DNA of 64,000 nucleotides from Ornithinimicrobium sediminis (GCF_021272345.1 NZ_JAJSDQ010000004.1:186001-250000), one strand, 5' to 3'. Shown: positions 50,286 to 59,615, numbered from the stretch's first letter. Notes: generated by a model not told the origin, from the sequence alone. Numbers and translations are program-made.

Positions 50286-53200
50286 GTGAGCGTGTTCACG
50301 GGTCTGGACGCCAGTGCCCGGCCCGGAGTGGAGATCCGGCTTCTCGGCGCGTTCTCCGTGACCGTATCGGGCGAGCGGGTGGTCCCGCGCGCGTGGAGAC
50401 TGGCGAAGGCACAGCACGTCGTGAAGCTTCTGGCACTCGACTCGCGCCATCGCCTGCACCGTGACGAGCTGATCGACCTGCTGTGGCCCGACCGCCAGCC
50501 TCGATCGGCGGCGAACAACCTGTACCAGGCGCTGTCGGCCGCTCGGAGGGCCATCACGTCGGCCGGTGGTGACGGGCATGACTGTCTGCGCCTGGAGGAT
50601 GAGTGGGTCACGTTCGCCCCTGAGGCCGGTGTCTGGGTCGATGTCGAAGCCTTCGAGGCACTGAGCTGCAGCAAGGACCCCAGGGACCTACGCGCGGCGT
50701 TGTCCTTGTACGGCGGCGAGCTGCTGGCCGACGACCGGTATGCCGAGTGGCTGATGGTGCGCCGCGCCGCCCTTGGCCGCGCGCGGAACGACCTGCTGCG
50801 AAGGCTGGCGCAGCATTGCCTGGACGCGGGGGACCTCGTCGAGGCGCGCAGGCTGTTGGAGAGGGTGCTCAACGACAACCCCGTGGACGAGAACGCCCAC
50901 CAAGCCCTGATGCGCGTCCATGCGCACTCTGGCAACCGAGCCGCAGCACAACAACAGTTCGCTGCGCTCGAGCTGGCGTTGCGTGACGACCTCGACGTCG
51001 AACCTGCCGTCGAGAGTCGTCGCATCCTCGACCAGATCCGTAGGGGGAGGTTGGCGCCCCCCGAGCCCGTCACGTCCCGGGTGGCCGGACACTCGCGCGA
51101 TCACCGTGACATCCCGAACAACCTCCCGACGGCGCTGAGCAGCTTCGTCGGGCGCGAGCGCGAGCTGGCTGAGCTCACGGTGGCCATCTCCCGTCGTCGC
51201 CTGGTGACACTCACAGGTCCTGGCGGGTGCGGCAAGACCAGACTCGCCACCGAGGTCGCCGCCCGATGCCTGGACGAGTCCCTGGACGGGGTCTTTCTGG
51301 TCGAGCTGGGTCCGCTCACCTCGAGGTCCGGGGTCGACCTCGAGATCGCACGCACCCTCGGCGTGCGTGGCGCCCCCCAGCAGGGCCTGATGAACGCGAT
51401 CGCCGACCGGATCGGCACCGGACGGCAGCTGCTCCTGCTCGACAACTGCGAGCACCTGATCGACGCCGCGGCCGCGGTCGCCGAGACGTTGCTGTCGGCG
51501 TGCCCGCGACTCACCGTGGTCGCCACGAGCCGCGAGCCGCTTCGTGTGCCCGGCGAGTGGGTCCGTCGCGTGCCGTCACTGCGACTGCCGGACGTGGACG
51601 ACCTGCCCGCGCCGAACGCGCTGACCCGGTACGAGTCGGTGCGTCTCCTCGTCGACCGGGTGTCTGTGGGCGACCCGGACTTCGAGCTCGACGAGTCCAA
51701 CGCCGCCACGGCTGCCCAGATCTGCGTGCGACTCGACGGCCTGCCCCTTGCACTTGAACTGGCGGCGGCGCTGGTCCCTGCCCTGACTCTGGCTGCCGTC
51801 GCTGAGGGACTGGACGACCGGTTCCACCTGCTCACCGCCGGCCGGAGAACCGGGCTGACCCGGCATCAGACGCTCGAGGCCGCCATCGGGTGGAGCTTCG
51901 ACCTCCTCCCCGACGAGCAACGGTCCCTGCTGTGTCGGCTGGCGACCTTCCGGGACAGCTTCGCCGTGCCGGAAGCGGTGGCGGTGGGGACCGCAACCGA
52001 CACGAGTCCCGCTGCGGTAGCGGCACGGCTGGCCGACCTGGTGGACCGGTCGATGATCGTCGCCGAACCAGTCATGGACCAGCCACGTTTCCGCCTTCTC
52101 GAGACGATCCGGGAGTACGCCCTGACCGAGCTCCGCGACCGTGGTGCCGTCGAGGAAGCTCTCGACGCACATGCCAGGTGGTTCGCCTCGTACGTCGACC
52201 GCGCCGTGGGCGAGCTGACCGGACCCGAGCACCACCGATGGCTCGCACGACTCGACCAGTCACGCACCGACCTGAGGGCGGCCCTCGCGCGGCTACGCCG
52301 TATCGACCCCTCCGAGGCGGTTCGGCTCGCCTCCGCGATGTGGACATACTGGTTGTTGTTCGGGTACCTCGATGACGGCATCAGGGAGCTCGAGGCCGCG
52401 CTGGCCGTTGCGGACGGACCTTCCGAGGCGCGATCTGCGTGCTGGCTGGGCGTCTTCGCGCTGCACAGCAGATGGAAGGGCATCCGCAGCCCGAGCATGC
52501 ACGGCTACATCGACAACGCCGTGGCCGAAGCACGTGCCGTCCGGGGCGCGGCAGCCGAGAGCAGGGCGCTCGTGTTCGACGGCATCCACCGGTTGTTCAC
52601 CGACCTCGACCCCTTCGACGCCGCCGGGGCGCAATTCCACCGCGCCGAGGAGATCGCGTCCTCGGGCGGTCTGGTCACCGACCAGGCTTCGGCTCTTCAT
52701 GCTCGCGCGGTGCTGGCGGCCCACTGCTCCCGAGTCGAGCTGTCCCATGAGCTCCTCCTGGAAACCCGTCGGCTGCTGAGATCTCAGCCGCGAGAGGCCG
52801 GCGCTGTGCTGATGCTGCCGGTCTGCCCGGTGACGACGTCCCGGCGGCTCGGGGTGCCCTGGTTGGTGTGGGAGGACACACTCATGCCACACCGCGCCAC
52901 GGCTGGGCCATCAGCCGAGGCCTACGTCGAGGCGAACCTGGGAAGCCTGAAGCGGGCCGTGGGGCAAGGAGGCGAGGCCCGGGGGCACTTCGAACGGGCG
53001 CAGGCCACCTACCAGGACGAAGGCGACGAGTCCGGTGAGGCACTCGTGTTGGCACGGCTCGGCTCGCTCGCACTCGCCCAGGGCGAGCTCGAGCGAGCCA
53101 GACTCCGGATGGAAGAGTCCCTGGTCGCCTACGAGAATGTCGGCGACGTGCGCGGGCGTCACATGGTGATGCTCGGGCTCAGTAGGGTCGCGATTGAAGA

Positions 53201-53579
53201 GAGGACTCCCCGCACCGCCCGGAGGCTGCTGGACGATGTCCAGCGTGCCGCGCGGGAGCAGGGAGACCTCCCGGCGGTGCTGGGTGCGCTCGAGGTTCGT
53301 GGCGAGCTCGAGGTAGCCGTGGGTGCCTTCGGTGCGGGTCTCAAGGCGCTGCGCGAGGCGCTCGAGATATCGACGGTGATGGGTCAGCACCTGACGACTG
53401 CACTGGTCAGCCTCGACCTCGCCGACGCCCTTCGGCGAGCGGGCAGACCGACGGACGCCCTGGAGCTCGCGAGAGCGGCCCACACCACCTTCGAGACGCT
53501 CGGCTACGAACACGCAGCAGCGTGCTGCCGGCGCATCCTGACCGAGGCGGACGACTCACACCTGTTCAGCCCGCGCTAA
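50286..53579 (+). CDS. SARP/BTAD regulator fused to NB-ARC STAND ATPase (AfsR-like)
   Basis: 1097 residues. An OmpR-type winged helix (IRLLGAFSVTVSGERVVPRA, ELIDLLWPD) occupies about 15-95; a BTAD domain follows to about 250 (ALRDDLDVEPAVESRRI). After LSSFVGRERELAELTVAISR comes an NB-ARC-type ATPase with Walker A GPGGCGKT at 311-318, LLLLDNCEHLID, TSREPLRVPGE and LPLALELAAALVPAL. The remaining C-terminal half is helical with TPR-like repeats. GTG 50286 is chosen for a CATACT box 6 nt upstream. Such regulators activate secondary metabolism or catabolic genes. The FAD oxidase downstream, 69 bp away and in the same direction, is the obvious target. Confidence 0.9.
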   Translation: MSVFTGLDASARPGVEIRLLGAFSVTVSGERVVPRAWRLAKAQHVVKLLALDSRHRLHRDELIDLLWPDRQPRSAANNLYQALSAARRAITSAGGDGHDCLRLEDEWVTFAPEAGVWVDVEAFEALSCSKDPRDLRAALSLYGGELLADDRYAEWLMVRRAALGRARNDLLRRLAQHCLDAGDLVEARRLLERVLNDNPVDENAHQALMRVHAHSGNRAAAQQQFAALELALRDDLDVEPAVESRRILDQIRRGRLAPPEPVTSRVAGHSRDHRDIPNNLPTALSSFVGRERELAELTVAISRRRLVTLTGPGGCGKTRLATEVAARCLDESLDGVFLVELGPLTSRSGVDLEIARTLGVRGAPQQGLMNAIADRIGTGRQLLLLDNCEHLIDAAAAVAETLLSACPRLTVVATSREPLRVPGEWVRRVPSLRLPDVDDLPAPNALTRYESVRLLVDRVSVGDPDFELDESNAATAAQICVRLDGLPLALELAAALVPALTLAAVAEGLDDRFHLLTAGRRTGLTRHQTLEAAIGWSFDLLPDEQRSLLCRLATFRDSFAVPEAVAVGTATDTSPAAVAARLADLVDRSMIVAEPVMDQPRFRLLETIREYALTELRDRGAVEEALDAHARWFASYVDRAVGELTGPEHHRWLARLDQSRTDLRAALARLRRIDPSEAVRLASAMWTYWLLFGYLDDGIRELEAALAVADGPSEARSACWLGVFALHSRWKGIRSPSMHGYIDNAVAEARAVRGAAAESRALVFDGIHRLFTDLDPFDAAGAQFHRAEEIASSGGLVTDQASALHARAVLAAHCSRVELSHELLLETRRLLRSQPREAGAVLMLPVCPVTTSRRLGVPWLVWEDTLMPHRATAGPSAEAYVEANLGSLKRAVGQGGEARGHFERAQATYQDEGDESGEALVLARLGSLALAQGELERARLRMEESLVAYENVGDVRGRHMVMLGLSRVAIEERTPRTARRLLDDVQRAAREQGDLPAVLGALEVRGELEVAVGAFGAGLKALREALEISTVMGQHLTTALVSLDLADALRRAGRPTDALELARAAHTTFETLGYEHAAACCRRILTEADDSHLFSPR

Positions 53580-53648
53580 GACCGTGCTCAGGTGTCAGGC
53601 GTAGACCTCTGTCTCGAACGGACCGGACTCGCGGGAAGGGTGAGACAC

Positions 53649-55064
53649 ATGCGCAATACACAGTCCACGGTGATCGGTGAGGCGACGCTCGCGGACCTGC
53701 GTGCGTCCCTCAAAGGGGACGTCATCACTCCACATGACGAGGAGTACCAGCTTGCCCGACGGGTGTGGAACGGCGCGATCGACCGCCATCCGGCCGTGGT
53801 CGCCCGGTGCACGGGGACAGCAGATGTGCTGAGCACGCTGGAGTTCGCCCGCAGCGAAGGTCTGCCGATCGCGGTGCGCGGTGGGGGTCACAACGTCGCC
53901 GGCTTCGGGACCTGTGACGACGGCCTTGTGCTCGACCTGTCGCCGATGAAGGGGATCAGGGTCGACACCTCTGCCGGCACGGTGCGAGCGCAGGGCGGCG
54001 TGCTGTGGGGTGAGCTCGACCGCGAGACCCAGGCCTTCGGGTGCGCGACGACCGGGGGCCTCGTCAGCACGACCGGGGTTGCCGGCTTCACACTCGGCGG
54101 CGGCATCGGCTGGCTGATGCGTCGCCACGGTCTCGCCGTGGACAACCTGTGCTCGGCCGACGTCGTCACCGCCGACGGGGCGCTCGTCACGACGAGCCTC
54201 GAGAGCGAGCCTGAGCTGCTGTGGGGGCTCAGGGGCGGAGGCGGCAACTTCGGCGTCGTCACATCGCTCGAGTTCGCACTGCACCCGGTGGGGCCACTTG
54301 TCGTCGGTGGGGCCGTGTTCCACCCCGCGGAGAGCGCAGGAGAGCTGCTGCGCTTCTACGCCGACTGGACCCGGTCCCTTCCCGACGAGCTCACCACCAT
54401 GGTGGTCTTCCTCACCGCTCCGCCACAGCCGTTCATCCCGGCCGAGTACCAGGGGGCCCCGCTGGTCGCCGTCGCCGTCTGTCACACCGGCGACACCTCC
54501 GACGCCCTCGAGGCGCTCGTCCCACTTCGCGGGTTCGGGGAGCCGGTTGCCGACGTGATCGGCCCCATGCCCTACGTGAGCCTCCAGTCGCTGTTCGACC
54601 ACTCCGCTCCGTACGGCATACGCACGTACTGGAAGACTGCCTATCTCGACGACCTCGACGAAGCCGGCATCGACGAGCTCGTCGCCCAGGCCGCCGCACT
54701 CCGCGATCTCTTCCCGCTGTCCGCGGTGCATCTGCACCACATGGAAGGTGCGTTGACCCAGGAGCCGCAGGGGGGCGCTGCGTTCGGGCACCGTGACCAT
54801 CGGTTCGTGCTGAACCTGATCGGCATGTGGAGCGATGATGACGAGCACGCCAGGCACGTGGGCTGGGTCCGTGGAGCCTGGGACGCCATGCAGCGGCACA
54901 CGACGGGTGCGCCCTATCTCAACTTCCTCGGCGACGAGGGGCTCGACCGGGTCCGGGACGCCTACGGGTCCCGAGCCTACGACCGGCTGGTCCAGGTCAA
55001 ACGCCGCTACGACCCCGACAACATCTTCCGGATCAACCAGAACATCGACCCGGGCACGACATGA
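53649..55064 (+). CDS. FAD-linked oxidase (berberine-bridge-enzyme type)
   Basis: 471 residues. The FAD_binding_4 domain shows PIAVRGGGHNVAGFG, where His is a covalent-flavin position, then TGVAGFTLGGGIGWLMR and LRGGGGNFGVV. The BBE C-terminal motif is present as RRYDPDNIFRINQNI. The family oxidises sugars, alcohols or alkaloid-like compounds with O2. ATG 53649 is the start (GGAAGG upstream). It overlaps, by ATGA, a broken second flavoprotein gene, so an original two-gene operon lost its partner. The SARP regulator directly upstream may control it. Signal peptide: none, so it should be cytoplasmic. Confidence 0.9.
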   Translation: MRNTQSTVIGEATLADLRASLKGDVITPHDEEYQLARRVWNGAIDRHPAVVARCTGTADVLSTLEFARSEGLPIAVRGGGHNVAGFGTCDDGLVLDLSPMKGIRVDTSAGTVRAQGGVLWGELDRETQAFGCATTGGLVSTTGVAGFTLGGGIGWLMRRHGLAVDNLCSADVVTADGALVTTSLESEPELLWGLRGGGGNFGVVTSLEFALHPVGPLVVGGAVFHPAESAGELLRFYADWTRSLPDELTTMVVFLTAPPQPFIPAEYQGAPLVAVAVCHTGDTSDALEALVPLRGFGEPVADVIGPMPYVSLQSLFDHSAPYGIRTYWKTAYLDDLDEAGIDELVAQAAALRDLFPLSAVHLHHMEGALTQEPQGGAAFGHRDHRFVLNLIGMWSDDDEHARHVGWVRGAWDAMQRHTTGAPYLNFLGDEGLDRVRDAYGSRAYDRLVQVKRRYDPDNIFRINQNIDPGTT

Positions 55065-55247
55065 ACGACACCCTCCCGGCGACACGACGTGCTGCCCGAC
55101 GCTGGGCGCAACGGACCTCGGGCGGTCGTGCTCGGCACCTCGGTCGCCGGTGCTGCCACAGCCGTCAAGCTGGCACGACGTGGCTGAGAGGTCGCGGTCC
55201 TGGACCCCGACCTAGGTCGTTTCGGGGATGTGGCCCAGGTGCCGTAG
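55061..55247 (+). pseudogene. FAD/NAD(P)-binding oxidoreductase remnant
   Basis: ATG 55061 overlaps the BBE oxidase stop (ATGA). After about 20 codons the frame shifts to one reading AVVLGTSVAGAATAVKLARR (from 55122), a dinucleotide-binding strand-turn-helix, then an in-frame TGA at 55185 and EVAVLDPDLGRFG before TAG at 55245. The rest of the gene is gone. The stretch 55248-55579 shows nothing I can support. Confidence 0.55.
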
Positions 55248-55579
55248 GTGCACCTCGGGGCGCCACATGCATGCTGTGGAGGGTCAAGGTCGTCGGCGAC
55301 CGCCACCGCAGTGCACTTCGTGCCGGACACGTGGCTCTACAGCACTCCGTCAGCGTCGTCGCAGCTGCGGCCGTCGCGGTCGTCACGGCGGTGCTGCTCG
55401 CTCGTGGCGGGCGCGAGGACGGCCCACTCGGTGCGCTGACCTGTGCCTCGACCGGGCGGTGCTGCTCCTGGCCGCCACCACCGCTCTGCTCGCCGGCTGA
55501 CGGCCCAGGTCCCGCAGGCCGCCAGGTCGTGACCCCGCGCTCGTATGCTGGGACATCGGCACCAAACAAAGGGGCAGGG

Positions 55580-55768
55580 ATGGCAGGCAGCAACGCGAAC
55601 GCCAGCGCAGGCGCCGGCAGCGCGATCTACGGCCTCGGCGTGCTCGGCACAGTCGTCTACTTCTGGCAGCAGGCGGACGCGTTCTGGGAGTACGTGCTGG
55701 CCGTCGTGCAGGGCCTGGTCTGGCCCGCGATCATGGTCTACGAGGGGTTCGCCGCGCTCGCCGCCTGA
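55580..55768 (+). CDS. Small single-pass membrane protein
   Basis: 62 residues. A short small-residue N-terminus (MAGSNANASAGAG) is followed by one hydrophobic segment (AIYGLGVLGTVVYFWQQ) and a second partly hydrophobic part (VLAVVQGLVWPAIMVYEG). It resembles short conserved actinobacterial membrane proteins, from memory. ATG 55580 follows AAAGGGGCAGG. Its last 31 bp overlap the convergent OsmC gene. Function unknown. Confidence 0.7.
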   Translation: MAGSNANASAGAGSAIYGLGVLGTVVYFWQQADAFWEYVLAVVQGLVWPAIMVYEGFAALAA

Positions 55769-56217
55769 GGCGCGACCCGCACGACCTCACCGTGCACGTC
55801 GCACACGGCCGCCAGCGTGTTGTAGACGGTGCCGAACTTCGTGAGGTTGCGGTGCATGAGCTCGGTGCGGCGTGCTGACTCGGTCGTGCTCACCCGCAGC
55901 GTGTAGTGCACCGACACGAACCGCGGCGGGCTGTCCTGACGCTCGGCGACGATCTCGACGTCCGCCTCGGTGTACTCGTAGCCCATCAGGACCCGGGCCC
56001 GCGCCAGGTTCTTCAGCAGGCAGGCCGCGAAGGCCGAGGCGAGCAGCTCGGCCGGCCCCGGCAACCCGGCATACGGCCTGCCCCACGTGCCGTCGAAGGG
56101 GATGACGGCCCCGGCGGCCTCGGCGCTGGCGCGGGAGGACGGCGAGGAGTGGGCGGTCACCCGGTATGCGGTAGAGGCTGCCGTCGCGGCGGGAGCGTCG
56201 TGGTGAACGTCGGTCAT
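55738..56217 (-). CDS. OsmC-family peroxiredoxin-like protein
   Basis: 159 residues. It reads GTWGRPYAGLPGPAELLASAFAACLLKNLARAR, with the conserved Cys in FAACLLKN that acts as resolving/peroxidatic residue; the first conserved Cys region is replaced by FDGTWG. Full OsmC members use two Cys for organic hydroperoxide reduction, and only one is obvious here, so it may be a YhfA-like member. The start is ATG 56217. It is convergent with the 62-residue membrane protein and stands upstream-unpaired, 53 bp after the geranylgeranyl-reductase-like gene in the same direction. Confidence 0.85.
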   Translation of the reverse strand: MTDVHHDAPAATAASTAYRVTAHSSPSSRASAEAAGAVIPFDGTWGRPYAGLPGPAELLASAFAACLLKNLARARVLMGYEYTEADVEIVAERQDSPPRFVSVHYTLRVSTTESARRTELMHRNLTKFGTVYNTLAAVCDVHGEVVRVAPQAASAANPS

Positions 56218-56270
56218 GGCTCCAGGGTGACCCGTCGATTCGGCCTGCCATAGGGGCCAAGGTCCCGGAC

Positions 56271-57515
56271 TCAGCTGAAGGGGGCCCGGTGGTCCAGACG
56301 CACCGACTGCCGGCCCGCCCACCGCCAGATGCGGGCCGCGACGTCGCGGTCCTCGTCGGTGACCAGGTTGCCCATCCACCGCAGCGCAAGGGTCATCATC
56401 CAGGTCGAGCGCATGCCCACCGGCCCCAGCGTGGGCAGCACCCGCGGCACGGTCACGACACCGGCGAGCCGACGCGCGATGGAGAACGCCTCGCCGTAGT
56501 GCTCGGTCAGCACCCCGGGCCAGGTGGTGCCCAGCGGCAGGCCCGCGTCGATGGTCTCGGCGACCAGACGGCCCGTCTCCAGCCCGTAGTCGATGCCCTC
56601 GCCGTTGAGCGGGTTCACGCACCCGGCCGCGTCGCCGATGAGTGCCCAGTTGGCGCCCGCGACCCCGGAGACGGCTCCGCCCATGGGCAGCATCGCCGAC
56701 AGCGGGGCCTGCATCGGCCCGGAGAGGCCGAACTCCTCCTGGCGGGCGTCGACGTAGAACTGCATGAGCGGCCTGAGCTGGATGTTCGCCGGGCGTCTGG
56801 CCGTCGCCAGCGTGCCGACCCCGACGTTGACCTGCCCTCCGCCCAGCGGGAAGATCCACCCGTAGCCGGACAGGATCTCGCCCTGCATGCCGCGCAGCTC
56901 CAGGTGCGAGCTGATCCAGGGGTCGGCGGAGCGGGTGGAGTCGACGTAGGCCCGGGCGGCCACCCCGAACACGGTGTCGCGGTGCCACTCCCGGCCGAGC
57001 ATGCGGCCCAGCTGCGAGCGCACCCCGTCAGCGACCACCAGGTGGCGGCAGCGCACGGTGTGCCGCTCCCCCTCCACGTCGAGCACCACACCCGCCACGC
57101 GCTCACCGGACCACTCCACGTCCACCGCGCGGGCGCCCTCCAGCCCGAGGGCACCGGCCTTGACGGCGCCGGTGCGGATGTGGTCGTCGAGCTCGGTGCG
57201 CGGCACGGCCGAGCCGTGGTCGGGCAGCGACCCGCCGGGCCAGGGCAGCTCCAGCACCTGGCCGAAGCCGTGGGCGCGCAGACCCTGGTTGACGACGTGG
57301 GCACGCACCCAGTCGCCCAGGCCCAGCCGGTCGAGCTCGGCGACGGCGCGTGGGGTCAGGCCGTCCCCGCAGCTCTTGTCGCGCGGGAAGACGGCGGCGT
57401 CGGCCAGCACCACGTCGTGGCCCAGGCGCGCCGCCCAGGTCGCCGCTGCCGACCCCGCGGGCCCGGCACCCACGACCAGCACATCGGTCTCAGCGGGGAT
57501 CGGTGTCGTGCTCAC
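56271..57515 (-). CDS. Geranylgeranyl reductase family FAD-dependent oxidoreductase
   Basis: 414 residues. FAD motif VVGAGPAGSAAATWAARLG at about 14-32, then PRDKSCGDGLTPRAV, which is characteristic of geranylgeranyl reductases, and LIGDAAGCVNPLNGEGIDYG near residue 290. The family saturates prenyl chains, in actinobacteria often of menaquinone or lipid. GTG 57515 gives the conserved N-terminus. The start overlaps the upstream membrane protein gene by 26 bp. No prenyl pathway gene is in the window, so substrate is open. Confidence 0.9.
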   Translation of the reverse strand: MSTTPIPAETDVLVVGAGPAGSAAATWAARLGHDVVLADAAVFPRDKSCGDGLTPRAVAELDRLGLGDWVRAHVVNQGLRAHGFGQVLELPWPGGSLPDHGSAVPRTELDDHIRTGAVKAGALGLEGARAVDVEWSGERVAGVVLDVEGERHTVRCRHLVVADGVRSQLGRMLGREWHRDTVFGVAARAYVDSTRSADPWISSHLELRGMQGEILSGYGWIFPLGGGQVNVGVGTLATARRPANIQLRPLMQFYVDARQEEFGLSGPMQAPLSAMLPMGGAVSGVAGANWALIGDAAGCVNPLNGEGIDYGLETGRLVAETIDAGLPLGTTWPGVLTEHYGEAFSIARRLAGVVTVPRVLPTLGPVGMRSTWMMTLALRWMGNLVTDEDRDVAARIWRWAGRQSVRLDHRAPFS

Positions 57516-58197
57516 GCCCCGATTGTCCCAGGCCCACCCGGGTGCTCGGCACACCAGCACCCGCAGTGGCCGGCGCATCCTCCAGGTGCCGGACGACGAC
57601 CGCGGCCGGGAAGGCCGCCCAGGCCACGGCCCCGACCATCTTGAAGGTCTCCTCGGCCACCCGGCGGGTGAGGGAGTCCCATCCGGTGAGGTCCAGCCCC
57701 ACGGAGACCGCGAGGGCCGCGATCGCGAACAGCAGGATGCCGGTCTCCGGCAGCCGCCGGAAGACGTCCCGGAAGGCCACCAGCACGGCGACCGCAGCGA
57801 CGGCATACAGCCCGTAGGTCACGAGCTCCGGCACCCCGAGGTAGTGCGGCAGCACCACCTCGTGCAGCAGGAACCGGTCGTCCAGGGTGAGCACGAGGCT
57901 CAGCAGCCCGAGGGCGAGCAGCATGGCGGCCAGGGACCCGTCGCGGCGGCGCAGGCCGATCGCCGCCACGAGGAAGACCCCCGCCCCGGCCGCCCAGACG
58001 AAGAGGTTGAGCGAGGCGACGGCACCGGCGTGCCAGGCGATGCCGGTGACCTCCACCGCGTCGCTCATGAGGTCCATCGGGTCCAGGCTCCCGCCGGTCA
58101 GCACACCGGCCAGCGGGGCGGGTGCCGACAGGGCCAGACCGACCACCACGGCGGCCACGACCCAGGGCCAGGGGAAGCGGGTGTCGTCTCCGGGCAT
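57490..58197 (-). CDS. Multi-pass membrane protein of unknown function
   Basis: 235 residues with about seven hydrophobic helices (for example WPWVVAAVVVGLALSAPAPL, NLFVWAAGAGVFLVAAIGL, AAMLLALGLLSLVLTL, YGLYAVAAVAVLVAF, ILLFAIAALAVSVGL, AVAWAAFPAAVVV). The C-terminal tail is soluble. ATG 58197 is chosen because a TACCGT box lies 7 nt upstream (58210-58205); a GTG at 58206 is less likely. Its end overlaps the geranylgeranyl-reductase-like gene by 26 bp, so they are translationally linked. No family recognised. Confidence 0.78.
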   Translation of the reverse strand: MPGDDTRFPWPWVVAAVVVGLALSAPAPLAGVLTGGSLDPMDLMSDAVEVTGIAWHAGAVASLNLFVWAAGAGVFLVAAIGLRRRDGSLAAMLLALGLLSLVLTLDDRFLLHEVVLPHYLGVPELVTYGLYAVAAVAVLVAFRDVFRRLPETGILLFAIAALAVSVGLDLTGWDSLTRRVAEETFKMVGAVAWAAFPAAVVVRHLEDAPATAGAGVPSTRVGLGQSGREHDTDPR

Positions 58198-58204
58198 GGC
58201 CACC

Positions 58205-58210
58205 ACGGTA
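58205..58210 (-). promoter_or_regulatory. -10 box of a leaderless promoter
   Basis: TACCGT (minus strand) ends 7 nt before ATG 58197; no ribosome site between. Confidence 0.4.
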
Positions 58211-58331
58211 GGTGCGTCGTGCGTCCCGGCCGCGTGAGACCCCCGTCCTGGCGTGTCGGCCCGCGTGGTGCACGCCGTTGCTCCACGGGGAATCGCGCAC
58301 CCGGGTCCCGGGATCGTCGACAGTCCGACGC

Positions 58332-58337
58332 TAGGGT
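58332..58337 (+). promoter_or_regulatory. -10 box of a leaderless promoter
   Basis: TAGGGT ends 6 nt before ATG 58344; no ribosome site between. Confidence 0.45.
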
Positions 58338-58343
58338 GGCCGC

Positions 58344-59546
58344 ATGGCTATGTCGCCCCGAGCCCTCATCGTCTGCACGGGCCGGGACCGTGGGGCCCTG
58401 GCCGGCGCCCGTGCGCTGCACGACGCGGGGTGGTCCGTGGGGGCGGGCACCCCGACCGGGTCCGGCATGGTCACCGCCTCCCGTGCCGTGTCCGCCAGCC
58501 ACCTGGTGCCGCGTCCCCGCGGTGACGGACGCGCTTTCGTGAGGGGGGTGCGGGCAGCCGTCGCCGACGGCGCCTATGACGTGGTGCTCGGTGGCGGTGA
58601 CGACTGGATGGCCGGGCTGTCGGCCTACCGGGACGAGATCCCGACGGCGGTGGCGCACCCGCCGTTCGAGGCCGTGCGCAGCGCGCTCGACAAGGTCGAC
58701 CTGGCTGACGCCGCGCACGCCGTGGGGCTGGGGGCGCCGCACACCGTGGCCGCCACCGACGACGCACTCCGGGAGTGGTCCGGCCCCGTCGTGGTCAAGT
58801 GCCGCACCCACTGGTCGCCGGGGCAGCGACGTCGCCACCGCATCGACGCCCGGCTGTTCCCCGACCCGCACGCCGCCCGGGCCCAGGTGGAGCACATCCG
58901 CGCCTCGGGGGCCGAGCCCGTGCTCCAGGAGCCGGTCGAGGGTCGTCTGGGTGCCGTGATCGGGCTGTTCGACGACGGCCGGCTGCACGGGCGGGTCCAG
59001 CAGACCACGTCCGGACTCTGGCCGACCCCCTCCGGGATGTCGTCGCGGGCCCGGACCGTCGCGGTCGACCAGGACCTGGTGACACGGGTCGAGCGGCTCC
59101 TCTCCCGCATCGGCTGGTGGGGCCTGGTCGAGCTGCAGTTCCTCACCGACGCCACCGGGGTGCCCCGGCTGATCGACCTCAACGGCCGCTTCTTCGGCTC
59201 GCTGGCGCTCACCAACGCCGCCCGACCGGGGCTGGTCGACGCGTGGTGCCGGGCGGCCCTGGGCCACCCGGTGCCGACGCTGCCGGACGCACCGGGGGGC
59301 CACCGGTACTCATGGCTCGCCGGAGACCTGCGTCGAGCCCGCACGGAGCGCCGCGGGGGCCTCGTCGCCGATGTGCTGGACAGCCTCCGCTGGGGCCTCG
59401 GCGCCCAGCACAGTGTCTGGGACCGTGCCGACCCCTGCCCCACCCTCCAGCTGGTCCGCGAGCGGATCTCCGGGGAGCACGCCGGCACCGACGAGCCCTT
59501 CCTGGCCCCGTCCCGGTCCGCGACGGGCACGGCTGCAGCGGGCTGA
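58344..59546 (+). CDS. ATP-grasp family protein of unknown substrate
   Basis: 400 residues. An N-terminal pre-ATP-grasp domain (RALIVCTGRDRGALAGARAL) precedes the ATP-grasp core: PVVVKCRTHWSPG with the ATP-binding Lys, then VLQEPVEGRLGAVIGLFDDG and the Mg-binding RLIDLNGRFFGSLALTN. These enzymes join a carboxylate to an amine or thiol with ATP. The layout resembles D-aspartate ligase or carbamoyl-phosphate-synthase-like domain proteins. A TAGGGT box 6 nt before ATG suggests a leaderless gene. It is divergent from the membrane protein and 69 bp before the glycosidase. Substrate unknown; it could act on a cell-wall or small-molecule substrate. Confidence 0.78.
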   Translation: MAMSPRALIVCTGRDRGALAGARALHDAGWSVGAGTPTGSGMVTASRAVSASHLVPRPRGDGRAFVRGVRAAVADGAYDVVLGGGDDWMAGLSAYRDEIPTAVAHPPFEAVRSALDKVDLADAAHAVGLGAPHTVAATDDALREWSGPVVVKCRTHWSPGQRRRHRIDARLFPDPHAARAQVEHIRASGAEPVLQEPVEGRLGAVIGLFDDGRLHGRVQQTTSGLWPTPSGMSSRARTVAVDQDLVTRVERLLSRIGWWGLVELQFLTDATGVPRLIDLNGRFFGSLALTNAARPGLVDAWCRAALGHPVPTLPDAPGGHRYSWLAGDLRRARTERRGGLVADVLDSLRWGLGAQHSVWDRADPCPTLQLVRERISGEHAGTDEPFLAPSRSATGTAAAG

Positions 59547-59615
59547 CCGGCATACCTGCTCCTTGCTAGGTTGGTCGGCACGCCGACTCGGGAGACCCCC
59601 GGAAGGAGCACGAGG

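Noticed and set aside
53595-55085. Minus-strand ORF of 496 codons opposite the BBE oxidase
   Set aside because: Shadow frame; the plus strand carries the clear FAD-binding and BBE motifs.
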